A stretch of 64,000 nucleotides of DNA from Amycolatopsis sp. DSM 110486. Lineage in GTDB: Bacteria; Actinomycetota; Actinomycetes; Mycobacteriales; Pseudonocardiaceae. Location of the stretch: positions 6,379,001-6,443,000 of the forward strand of contig NZ_CP080519.1 in NCBI RefSeq assembly GCF_019468465.1, written 5' to 3'. The notes under the pieces were generated by a model. The model saw nothing but the letters and a program-made list of their open reading frames with translations. It was not told where the DNA came from and did no database searches. Positions 53,864 to 61,096 of the stretch are shown piece by piece (position 1 is the first letter of the stretch; each line of letters opens with the position of its first letter). The translations under genes were made by a program, and so were the position numbers.

Positions 53864-54631
53864 GTGACTGAACCCGCTCCCCGCGACGAGACGCACGTGC
53901 CCGAAGGCGGGGACGAAAAGCACGACACGGACAACGACACCGAGAAGCCCGAACCCACGTTGCTGGAACAGATGGGCGGCGTGTCGGGCCTGTTCTACTC
54001 GTCGGTACCGGTGATCGTCTTCGTGCTGGTGAACGCCTTCTTCGGGCTCACCGCGGCCATCTGGGGCTCGGTCGGCAGCGCCGTGGCGATCACGGTGCTG
54101 CGGGTCGTGCGCAAGGAGCCGCTGCAGCCGGCGATCTCGGGCTTCTTCGGGGTCGCGATCGCGGCGTTCATCGCGTTCCGCACGGGTTCGGCCAAGGGCT
54201 TCTTCCTCTTCGGCATCTGGGCGAGCCTCGCCTACTGCGGCGTGTTCGTGCTGTCGATCCTCGTGCGCTGGCCGATCGCCGGCGTGGTGTGGAGCGCGCT
54301 CAACGGCGCCGGCCAGGCCTGGCGCAAGGACAAGCCCTCGCGCTACGGCTACGACGTCGCCACGCTCGCGCTGGCCGTGATCTTCGCCGCCCGGTTCGTG
54401 GTGCAGCGCTGGCTCTACAACAGCGACTACACCGGCTGGCTCGCGTTCGCGAAGATCGCCATGGGTTACCCGCTCTACGCGCTGGGCCTGCTCGTGGTCG
54501 TCTGGGCGGTCCGCCGCTCCGACAAGCGGCTCAAGGCGCTGGCCGAGACGGAACCGAAGCCGGAGACCGACGCGGACGTCGAGGCCCGGCTGCGCGAGAA
54601 GTACGCGCAGACGCCGACTCCGGAGGCTTAA
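53864..54631 (+). CDS. DUF3159 membrane protein
   Basis: 255 residues with five to six helices between about 45 and 210 (VIVFVLVNAFFGLTAAIWGSV, AISGFFGVAIAAFIAFRTG, LFGIWASLAYCGVFVLSIL, VATLALAVIFAARFVVQRWL, YPLYALGLLVVVWAVRR), acidic N-terminus and charged C-terminus. DUF3159 family, counterpart of Rv2693c. LLEQMGGVSGLFYSSVPV is the typical start of the domain. Function unknown. GTG 53864. A 20-bp perfect terminator follows. Confidence 0.88.
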   Translation: MTEPAPRDETHVPEGGDEKHDTDNDTEKPEPTLLEQMGGVSGLFYSSVPVIVFVLVNAFFGLTAAIWGSVGSAVAITVLRVVRKEPLQPAISGFFGVAIAAFIAFRTGSAKGFFLFGIWASLAYCGVFVLSILVRWPIAGVVWSALNGAGQAWRKDKPSRYGYDVATLALAVIFAARFVVQRWLYNSDYTGWLAFAKIAMGYPLYALGLLVVVWAVRRSDKRLKALAETEPKPETDADVEARLREKYAQTPTPEA

Positions 54632-54645
54632 CGGCCTGCCCCAAG

Positions 54646-54691
54646 ACACAGGAAAGGCCCCTCACTCGCTCGTGAGGGGCCTTTCCTGTGT
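54646..54691. terminator. Bidirectional terminator between DUF3159 and ceoC
   Basis: ACACAGGAAAGGCCCCTCAC / GTGAGGGGCCTTTCCTGTGT, 20 perfect pairs with a 6-base loop; ceoC ends at 54695. Confidence 0.9.
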
Positions 54692-54694
54692 GCC

Positions 54695-55351
54695 TCAGTA
54701 TCCCAGGGCCGTGCGGATCTCCGGCTCGACGTCCGACGTCGCCACGAACAGCAGCTCGTCACCGGCTTCCAGCGGGTCCTCCGGCTGCGGCACGATCACG
54801 CGGTCGCCGCGCAGGATCGTGACGAGCGCGGAGTCGCGGGGCAGCGCGATGTCGCTCACGGGCTTGCCGGCCAACGGGGTCTCCTCGGGCAGCGTGAGCT
54901 CCACGAGGTTCGCCTGGCTCTGGCGGAAGGTCATCAGCCGAACGAGGTCGCCGACGCTCACGGCCTCCTCGACCATCGCGGCGAGCATGCGCGGGGTCGA
55001 CACGGCGACATCGACGCCCCAGGCGTCGGTGAAGAGCCATTCGTTGGCGGGGTTGTTCACGCGGGCCACTACGCGGCGCACAGCGAACTCCGTCTTCGCG
55101 AGCAGCGACACCACGAGGTTGGACTTGTCGTCGCCGGTCGCGGCGATCACCACGTCGCAGCGCTCGATGCCGGACTCCTCGAGGTTCGAGAGCTCGCACG
55201 CGTCGCCGAGCACCCAGTCGGCCTGCGGCACGCTGTCGGGCTCGAACTGGTCCGCCTCACGCTCGATCAGCATCACTTGGTGCCGCCCGTCGATCAGCTC
55301 GACGGCGATGGAGCGCCCGACGGCGCCGGCACCCGCGATCGCGACCCGCAT
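54695..55351 (-). CDS. ceoC: TrkA-like potassium channel/transport regulator (CeoC)
   Basis: 218 residues: RCK_N Rossmann domain (VAIAGAGAVGRSIAVELIDG, residues 3-22; then EREADQFE for the dinucleotide acid; GDACELSNLEESGIERCDVV) and an RCK_C domain at the end (LVELTLPEETPLAGKPVSDI ... DPLEAGDELLFVAT). It binds NAD(H) or ATP and gates a potassium transporter at the membrane. Its ATG touches the ceoB stop (TGATG). Orthologue of Rv2692. No TrkH/TrkG pore gene is nearby; the adjacent KimA-like permease is the likely partner. Confidence 0.9.
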   Translation of the reverse strand: MRVAIAGAGAVGRSIAVELIDGRHQVMLIEREADQFEPDSVPQADWVLGDACELSNLEESGIERCDVVIAATGDDKSNLVVSLLAKTEFAVRRVVARVNNPANEWLFTDAWGVDVAVSTPRMLAAMVEEAVSVGDLVRLMTFRQSQANLVELTLPEETPLAGKPVSDIALPRDSALVTILRGDRVIVPQPEDPLEAGDELLFVATSDVEPEIRTALGY

Positions 55352-56016
55352 CAGTTCTCCTCCTCCGGAGCGCGAGCGGCCACGCTCGTCACGTCGCTGA
55401 CGGTGCCGGAGCGGGCCGCGACGTACACGACGTCGTCGGCCTGCACCATGGTCTTGTTGTCCGGCAGCACGCCGTTGCCGAACCGCATGATGAACGCGAC
55501 GCGCGCACCGGTGGCGTCCTGGAGGTCGCGCACGCTGCGCCCGACCCAGCCCTCGTTCAGCGGCAGCTGCAGCAGCGCGACGTTGCCCGACGGATCGCGC
55601 CACACCGACGCGACGCCGTCCGGCAGCAGGGTCCGCAGGAAGCGGTCGGTGGTCCACGGCACCGTCGCGACGGTGGGGATGCCCAGCCGCTCGTACACCG
55701 CGGCGCGCTTGTGGTCGTAGATCCGCGCGACCACGTGCTCGATGCCGAAGTTCTCGCGCGCGACCCGCGCGGAGATGATGTTGGAGTTGTCCCCGCTGGA
55801 CACGGCCGCGAACGCGCCGGCCTCTTCGATGCCGGCTTCGATCAGCACCTGCCGGTCGAAACCGACGCCGACGATCTGCTGGCCGTGGAAGTCGTGCCCC
55901 AGCCGGCGGAACGCCTGGGGGTTCTTGTCGATGACGGCCACCTCGTGGCCGAGACGCTCCAGCGCCGCGGCCAGAGATGCGCCGACCCGGCCGCACCCCA
56001 TGATCACCACGTGCAC
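55351..56016 (-). CDS. ceoB: TrkA-like potassium uptake regulator (CeoB)
   Basis: 221 residues with the same RCK_N + RCK_C architecture as its neighbour: MHVVIMGCGRVGASLAAALE at the start, VIDKNPQAFRRL (acidic residue at the end of beta-2), SSGDNSNIISARVARENFGI, and C-terminal VGRSVRDLQDATGARVAFIM and QADDVVYVAA. CeoB and CeoC form a pair and probably a hetero-octameric ring. GTG 56016 follows GAGGAGG. Divergent from the KimA-like permease (94 bases). Confidence 0.9.
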   Translation of the reverse strand: MHVVIMGCGRVGASLAAALERLGHEVAVIDKNPQAFRRLGHDFHGQQIVGVGFDRQVLIEAGIEEAGAFAAVSSGDNSNIISARVARENFGIEHVVARIYDHKRAAVYERLGIPTVATVPWTTDRFLRTLLPDGVASVWRDPSGNVALLQLPLNEGWVGRSVRDLQDATGARVAFIMRFGNGVLPDNKTMVQADDVVYVAARSGTVSDVTSVAARAPEEEN

Positions 56017-56109
56017 GCCTTGCCTCCTCGTAGGTGGGGGTAAACCCGTCCGTAGGTACCCTCGCGCACCAGCGCCGAACCTACCCTGCGGGGTGGCAGT
56101 TACGCTTCC

Positions 56110-58164
56110 GTGGTGTCGAAGTTCCCGACCGTGTTGAAGCGCCTGGTTCTCGGACGTCCGTTCCGCAGTGACAGGCTCGGCCACACGCTCTTGCCCAAGC
56201 GCATCGCGCTGCCGATCTTCGCCTCGGACGCGCTTTCCAGCGTCGCGTACGCGCCGGAGGAGATCTTCCTGACCCTGAGCTTCGCCGGGCTGTCGGCGTA
56301 CGCGTTCGCGCCGTGGATCGGGGTGGCCGTGGCGCTGGTCATGCTGACGGTCGTGGCGTCGTACCGGCAGAACGTGCACGCCTATCCGAGCGGTGGCGGT
56401 GACTACGAGGTCGCCGGCACCAACCTGGGGAGCAAGTTCGGCCTCACGGTGGCGAGCGCCCTGCTCGTGGACTACGTGATGACCGTCGCGGTGTCCACTT
56501 CGTCCGGTGTCGCCAACATCGGCTCGGCGATCCCGTGGGTCGCCGAGCACAAGGTGATCACCTCCGTGGTGATCGTCGCGGTGCTGACCGCGCTGAACCT
56601 GCGCGGAGTGCGCGAATCGGGCAAAGCCTTCGCAATCCCCGTCTACGGGTTCATCATCGGCATCCTGGTCATGGTCGTATGGGGGCTGATCGAGGCCGCG
56701 ACGGGCACGACGATGCGGGCGGAGAGCGCCGGGTTCACGCTGCACTCCGAGGGCACGTGGACCGGGTTCGCGTTCGTCTTCCTGATCCTGCGGTCGTTCT
56801 CCTCGGGCGCGGCGGCGCTGACCGGGGTCGAGGCGATCAGCAACGGCGTGCCGGCGTTCAGGAAGCCGAAGTCGAAGAACGCGGCCACCACGCTGCTGCT
56901 CATGGGCGTGCTCGCGGTGACGATGCTCATCGGCATCATCACGCTCGCCGTGATCACCAAGGTGAACTTCGCCGACAATCCGGCCGAGCAGCTGCAGGGC
57001 GCGCCGCAGGGGTACCAGCAGAAGACGATCGTGACGCAGATCGCCCAGGCCGTGTTCGCCGGCTTCCCGCCGGCGTTCTACTACATCTCCTTCGCCACCG
57101 GCATCATCCTGCTGCTGGCGGCCAACACGGCGTTCAACGGTTTCCCGGTGCTCGGCTCGATCCTGGCGCAGGACCGCTACCTGCCGCGGCAGCTGCACAC
57201 GCGCGGCGACCGGCTGGCGTTCTCCAACGGCATCCTGTTCCTCTCGGTCTTCGCGCTGGTGCTGATCATCGCGTTCGACGCGGAGGTCACGCGGCTCATC
57301 CAGCTCTACATCGTGGGTGTGTTCGTGTCGTTCACGATCAGCCAGACCGGCATGGTTCGGCACTGGAACCGCTTGCTGGCCAAGGAAACCGACGGCGCGG
57401 TGCGGCGGCGGATGCGGCGCTCGCAGACGGTCAACGCGATCGGTCTCACGATGACCGGCACCGTGCTGATCATCGTGCTGATCACCAAGTTCCTGCTCGG
57501 CGCGTGGATCGCGATCGCGGCGATGGTGGCGATCTACGCCTTGATGACGGCGATCCGGAAGCACTACGACCGTGTTTCCGAGGAGCTGAAGGAGCTCGGC
57601 GACACCCCGACCGTGCTGCCTTCGCGCAACCACGCGATCGTGCTGGTGTCCAAATTGCACCGCCCGACGCTGCGTGCACTCGCCTACGCCAAGGCGATGC
57701 GGCCCGACGTGCTCGAGGCCGTGACCGTGAACGTCGACGACGCCGACACCCGCCGGCTCACCGCCGAGTGGGAGGCGCACAAGTTCAAGGTGCCGCTGAA
57801 GGTCGTCGAGTCGCCCTACCGCGAAATCACGAAGCCGGTGCTGGACTATGTGAAGCGCGTGCGCGGCGACAATCCGCGCAACGTGGTCACCGTGTTCATC
57901 CCGGAGTACGTCGTGGGCCACTGGTGGGAGCAGGTGCTGCACAACCAGAGTGCGTTGCGGCTCAAGGGAAGGCTGCTGTTCCAGCCGGGCGTCATCGTCG
58001 CGAGCGTGCCGTGGCAGCTCGAGTCGTCGGCGAAGGCGGCCGAGCGCGGTCGCCGGGCCCGGCCCGCGGCCGGTGACGTGCGGCGCGGGTTCGCGGCGAG
58101 CGGCGGCGCAGCGGCCGCGAAGCCTGTGGAAACCCCGAAACAAGCCAAGGAACCTGCTGAATGA
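56110..58164 (+). CDS. APC-superfamily permease resembling potassium importer KimA
   Basis: 684 residues: about 12 helices (residues 30-470) then a soluble C-terminal domain (about 500-650, HAIVLVSKLHRPTLRALAYA ... VKVPLKVVESPYREI-type) like a UspA fold. The opening LVLGRPFRSDRLGHTLLPKR and FASDALSSVAYAPEEI matches the KimA group (bacterial K+/H+ symporters with Usp-like tails) rather than amino-acid permeases. Next to two TrkA/RCK proteins, so potassium uptake is the best reading; many annotations just say amino-acid permease. GTG 56110 or 56113; TACGCT at 56102 suggests a leaderless message. Its stop overlaps the next start (ATGA). Confidence 0.82.
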   Translation: MVSKFPTVLKRLVLGRPFRSDRLGHTLLPKRIALPIFASDALSSVAYAPEEIFLTLSFAGLSAYAFAPWIGVAVALVMLTVVASYRQNVHAYPSGGGDYEVAGTNLGSKFGLTVASALLVDYVMTVAVSTSSGVANIGSAIPWVAEHKVITSVVIVAVLTALNLRGVRESGKAFAIPVYGFIIGILVMVVWGLIEAATGTTMRAESAGFTLHSEGTWTGFAFVFLILRSFSSGAAALTGVEAISNGVPAFRKPKSKNAATTLLLMGVLAVTMLIGIITLAVITKVNFADNPAEQLQGAPQGYQQKTIVTQIAQAVFAGFPPAFYYISFATGIILLLAANTAFNGFPVLGSILAQDRYLPRQLHTRGDRLAFSNGILFLSVFALVLIIAFDAEVTRLIQLYIVGVFVSFTISQTGMVRHWNRLLAKETDGAVRRRMRRSQTVNAIGLTMTGTVLIIVLITKFLLGAWIAIAAMVAIYALMTAIRKHYDRVSEELKELGDTPTVLPSRNHAIVLVSKLHRPTLRALAYAKAMRPDVLEAVTVNVDDADTRRLTAEWEAHKFKVPLKVVESPYREITKPVLDYVKRVRGDNPRNVVTVFIPEYVVGHWWEQVLHNQSALRLKGRLLFQPGVIVASVPWQLESSAKAAERGRRARPAAGDVRRGFAASGGAAAAKPVETPKQAKEPAE

Positions 58165-59351
58165 CGGAAAACTGGCTCGGCCGCGTGCTCGAGCTCGAGA
58201 TCGGCCCGGTCGCCCACGGCGGCCACTGCGTGTCGCGTGTGGACGGACGGGTGGTGTTCGTGCGCCACGGGTTGCCGGGCGAGCGCGTGCGCGCCGAGGT
58301 GACCGAGGACAAGGGCGGTTCGTTCTGCCGGGCGGACGCGGTGGAGGTGCTCGACGCTTCGGAGCACCGCGTCACGCCGCCCTGCCCGCTGGCCGCGCCG
58401 GGTGGCTGCGGTGGCTGCGACTGGCAGCACGCCGACCCGGAGTACCAGCGCTCCCTGAAGGCGGCCGTGGTCGCCGAGCAGCTGGAACGCCTGGCGGGCA
58501 TCACGCGCGACGTCGTGGTCGAGCCGCTCGAGGGCGGCCCGCTCGGCTGGCGCAGCCGCGTGCGGCTCGTGGCCGGCCGCGACGGACGCGCCGGGCTGCG
58601 CGCGCACCACAGCCACCGCGTCGTCGCGCTCGACGACTGCCCGATCGCGGTGCCGGGCACGCTCGAAGTGGCGCTGGCCAAGCGCTGGCGCCCGGGCACC
58701 GAGCTCGAGACGACCACCGACGGCGACGGGCACACGCACCTGCGCGAGCTCTCCACCGTCCACGGCCGCAACAAGTCGCGCCAGCTGTCCGGCGGTCTCG
58801 CCGTGCAGCACGCGGCAGACCGCGACTGGCGTCTCGACGCCCACGGCTTCTGGCAGGTGCACCCCTTCGCGGCGGACACGTTCGCGCAGCTCGTGCGCGA
58901 GTGGGCCGAGGCCCCGCGCGGCGGGGTCGCGTGGGACCTCTACGCCGGCGTCGGGTTGTTCGCCTCGGTGCTGGCCGAGCAGGTCGGGCCGGACGGCCAC
59001 GTGCTCGCCGTGGAGTCCGGCCGCCAGGCGGTGACGGACGGCGAGCGCAACCTCGCGGACCTGCCGCAGGTGTCGTGGCGCGAGGGCCGGGTCGAACACG
59101 CCCTGGCGGACGCGCCGAAGCCCGTCGACGTGGTCGTGCTCGACCCGCCGCGCAAGGGCGCCGGGCGCGCGGTGGTGGACGCGATCGCGGCGGGTTCGCC
59201 CGACCGGATCGTGTACGTCGCCTGCGATCCCGCGGCGCTCGCCCGGGACGTGGCGACCTTCGCCGACCACGGGTACTCGCTCACGGACCTGAGGGCGTTC
59301 GACGCGTTCCCGATGACCCATCACGTGGAGTGCGTGGCGCTTCTCCAGTAA
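58161..59351 (+). CDS. TrmA/RumA-type RNA uridine-5 methyltransferase
   Basis: 396 residues. N-terminal TRAM-like OB domain (GRVLELEIGPVAHGGHCVSR, 7-26), a cysteine cluster CPLAAPGGCGGCDWQ (about 75-90) for a [4Fe-4S], and a SAM domain: DLYAGVGLFASVLAEQV, VLDPPRKGAGRAV and VYVACDPAALARD with catalytic nucleophile Cys355. QVHPFAADTF (from the QxN motif region) precedes the SAM site. It methylates C5 of uridine in tRNA or rRNA. ATG 58161 overlaps the permease stop. Orthologue of Rv2689c; last gene of the conserved block. Confidence 0.9.
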   Translation: MTENWLGRVLELEIGPVAHGGHCVSRVDGRVVFVRHGLPGERVRAEVTEDKGGSFCRADAVEVLDASEHRVTPPCPLAAPGGCGGCDWQHADPEYQRSLKAAVVAEQLERLAGITRDVVVEPLEGGPLGWRSRVRLVAGRDGRAGLRAHHSHRVVALDDCPIAVPGTLEVALAKRWRPGTELETTTDGDGHTHLRELSTVHGRNKSRQLSGGLAVQHAADRDWRLDAHGFWQVHPFAADTFAQLVREWAEAPRGGVAWDLYAGVGLFASVLAEQVGPDGHVLAVESGRQAVTDGERNLADLPQVSWREGRVEHALADAPKPVDVVVLDPPRKGAGRAVVDAIAAGSPDRIVYVACDPAALARDVATFADHGYSLTDLRAFDAFPMTHHVECVALLQ

Positions 59352-59369
59352 CCCCCTTCCGCACCCACG

Positions 59370-59487
59370 GCGCGAGATCGCGCCGGCTTGTGGATCGAGT
59401 GGTGCGATCGGCCGCCAGGCCGATCCGACCGCTCGATCCACAAGCCGGCTCAAAGGCGATCTCGCACGCCCCGCCGGAGGCGGGGCC
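59370..59487 (+). repeat. Structured palindromic repeat, copy B
   Basis: Same element as 796-912 but on the plus strand: GCGCGAGATCGCGCCGGCTT, arm GTGGATCGAGT, core GGTGCGATCGGCC / GGCCGATCCGACC, arm GCTCGATCCAC, then AGCCGGCTCAAAGGCGATCT and a terminal hairpin CCCCGCC GGA GGCGGGG. Compared with copy A both arms changed together, and the hairpin has a paired G/C swap. It starts 18 bases after the methyltransferase stop and ends 3 bases before the stop of the converging gene, so it could also serve as their terminator. Confidence 0.88.
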
Positions 59488-59490
59488 AAA

Positions 59491-60495
59491 TCACAGCGCA
59501 CCGGCGATCTTCGGCACGACCTCCTTCAGGCCGTAAGGCACCGATAGCGCCGACGGGAATGCCAGCGCGATCGCCGTGGTCAGGTCGAGTGCGACGTACG
59601 AGCCGCGGCGCACGGCGGCGAGCTGCTGGAACAGCGGCAGTGCCTCGGTCTGCGCGCGGCTGCCCGGTGTGGTGTAGGTGAGCACGAGGACGTCGGCGTC
59701 GATGAGGTCCAGGCGTTCCGGGCTGATCTGCGAGCGGCCCGGGATCGAGGTCTGGGGCAGCGACGTCACCTTCGGCGAGAGCACCAGGCCCAGCTGCGCG
59801 AAGAACAGGGCGGACGCGTCCTGGGCGCTGCTGATCGTGGTGATCGTGCCGTCGCCGGTGACCGGGCCGATGGTGAACGTGCGCCCGGCGAAGCTCGGGT
59901 TGGCGTCCTTGGCGGCCTTGATCTGGGCCTCGACGTCGGTCACGAGCTTCTCGGCCGCGTCAACCCGGCCCAGCGCCGTGGCGACGCGGCGCGTGGTGAC
60001 CTGCCAGGTGTCCTTGTTGTACCCGGAGACGGACGACAGCGTCGGGGCGATCGCGCTGAGGGTCTTGTAGTCCTGGGCCAGCGTGGACCGGTCGGTGCCG
60101 AGGATCAGGTCGGGCTTGAGCGCGGCGATGCGCTCGAAGGGCAGCTGCGTGTCGGCGAACAGCTCCGGCGGGTGGGCGCCCGCCTTTGCCTTCAGCCACG
60201 GAGACATGCCGCCCGGCAGGAACTTGCCCAGGTCAGGGGTGATGAGCGGCACGACACCCAGCGCCACGGCCGCGTCGGAGTCGCGGTACTGGCCCACCGA
60301 CACCACGCGCTGCGGCGGCCCCGGGATCGTGGTGGTGCCCTCGACGCCCTTCACGTCGACCGGGAAACCCGGCGCGGACGGGCCGCTCGGCGAAGCCGCC
60401 TCTCCGGTGCTCGAACAGGCCACCAGTGCCAGTCCCGCCGACACCCCCACTGCGGCTTTGAGCACGCCACGCCGCCCCACCAGGCCAGAAGTCAT
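59491..60495 (-). CDS. Iron-siderophore ABC transporter substrate-binding lipoprotein
   Basis: 334 residues, Tat/Sec-type lipoprotein: VGRRGVLKAAVGVSAGLALVAC with RR and lipobox Cys (LVAC, residue 27). The FecB/FhuD-like type-III fold shows in QRVVSVGQYRDSDAAVALGV, LPFERIAALKPDLILGTDRS, and ISPERLDLIDADVLVLTY. Ligand probably a ferric siderophore; no permease or ATPase gene is adjacent. Start ATG 60495, with an IdeR/DtxR-like box 10-28 bases upstream, so it should be repressed when iron is plentiful. Confidence 0.9.
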   Translation of the reverse strand: MTSGLVGRRGVLKAAVGVSAGLALVACSSTGEAASPSGPSAPGFPVDVKGVEGTTTIPGPPQRVVSVGQYRDSDAAVALGVVPLITPDLGKFLPGGMSPWLKAKAGAHPPELFADTQLPFERIAALKPDLILGTDRSTLAQDYKTLSAIAPTLSSVSGYNKDTWQVTTRRVATALGRVDAAEKLVTDVEAQIKAAKDANPSFAGRTFTIGPVTGDGTITTISSAQDASALFFAQLGLVLSPKVTSLPQTSIPGRSQISPERLDLIDADVLVLTYTTPGSRAQTEALPLFQQLAAVRRGSYVALDLTTAIALAFPSALSVPYGLKEVVPKIAGAL

Positions 60496-60504
60496 GCGGG
60501 GATA

Positions 60505-60523
60505 TTAGGTAAGCATTGCCTAC
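60505..60523 (-). promoter_or_regulatory. Iron box (IdeR/DtxR-type operator)
   Basis: TTAGGTAAGCATTGCCTAC matches 13 of 19 positions of the classic TTAGGTTAGGCTAACCTAA box, with both conserved half-sites, just upstream of the siderophore-binding gene. Confidence 0.7.
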
Positions 60524-60535
60524 TCTGACAATGCG

Positions 60536-60961
60536 TCAGCGGCGCTTCGCGGCGAATCCGGCTGCGAGCCCCATCACGGTCAGCAGCACGCCCACGCCGA
60601 GCAGCAGCCACGCGCCCAGCGCCGGCCGGACTTCGGCGGAGGGGAACACCTCGGCCGCCGCCGGCAGCGTCCGCACGAGGTAGCGCACGGCGATGCCGCA
60701 CACGATGAGCCCCGGCAGCGTCGCGAACGCCAGCGGCTCGTCGCTGTGCCGCCGCAGCGTGACCCACGCCAGCGCGAACGCCGCGGCCATCGCCACCGCG
60801 CACACGAGCCGCAGCGCCAGGTCGAGCTCCGGGCCGGGGGCGATGTCGGTCAGCCGGTCGGACAGGGCGTGGGCTGTCGGCATCACGAGGGCCACCACGC
60901 CCGCCACCGCGGTGGCGGCCACGACGACCGCCCGCGTCCTGCGCAGCGACCCACCGCTCAC
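60536..60961 (-). CDS. Small four-helix membrane protein of unknown function
   Basis: 141 residues with four hydrophobic segments (AVVVAATAVAGVVALVMPTA, LALRLVCAVAMAAAFALAW, AFATLPGLIVCGIAVRYLV, GAWLLLGVGVLLTVMGLAAGF) and a basic end (AKRR). No family recognised. The loop after TM1 (SDRLTDIAPGPELD) should face outside. GTG 60961. It is upstream of the siderophore protein on the same strand but separated by the iron box, so it is not clearly in the same operon. Confidence 0.65.
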   Translation of the reverse strand: MSGGSLRRTRAVVVAATAVAGVVALVMPTAHALSDRLTDIAPGPELDLALRLVCAVAMAAAFALAWVTLRRHSDEPLAFATLPGLIVCGIAVRYLVRTLPAAAEVFPSAEVRPALGAWLLLGVGVLLTVMGLAAGFAAKRR

Positions 60962-61076
60962 GACACCTCCACCAGGCCCGGGGACCCGAGTCTACGGGCG
61001 TCGGCACCGGTTCCACTGCCTCCGGACGGACGCTTGTGGACGGTGCCGCTCACCGGAAACCCGGCCCGGCCCGTCC

Positions 61077-61096
61077 GGTCAGGTCAGGTCAGGTCA
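61077..61096. repeat. Four tandem GGTCA pentamers
   Basis: GGTCA x4 ending at the stop codon of the GMC oxidoreductase (stop is TCA on the plus strand at 61094). Slippage would leave the protein unchanged because the repeat lies past the stop. Confidence 0.85.

Noticed and set aside
56017..56109. c-di-AMP (ydaO-type) riboswitch upstream of the KimA-like permease
   Set aside because: Expected from other KimA genes, but only 93 bases separate the divergent starts, which is too short, and the ydaO core was not seen.
55351..58143. Extension of the ceoB frame into a 930-residue protein antisense to the permease
   Set aside because: The CeoB start (GTG 56016 with GAGGAGG) and the conserved N-terminal MHVVIMGCGRVG fix a normal 221-residue protein; the extension is His/Arg/Gln-rich antisense sequence.
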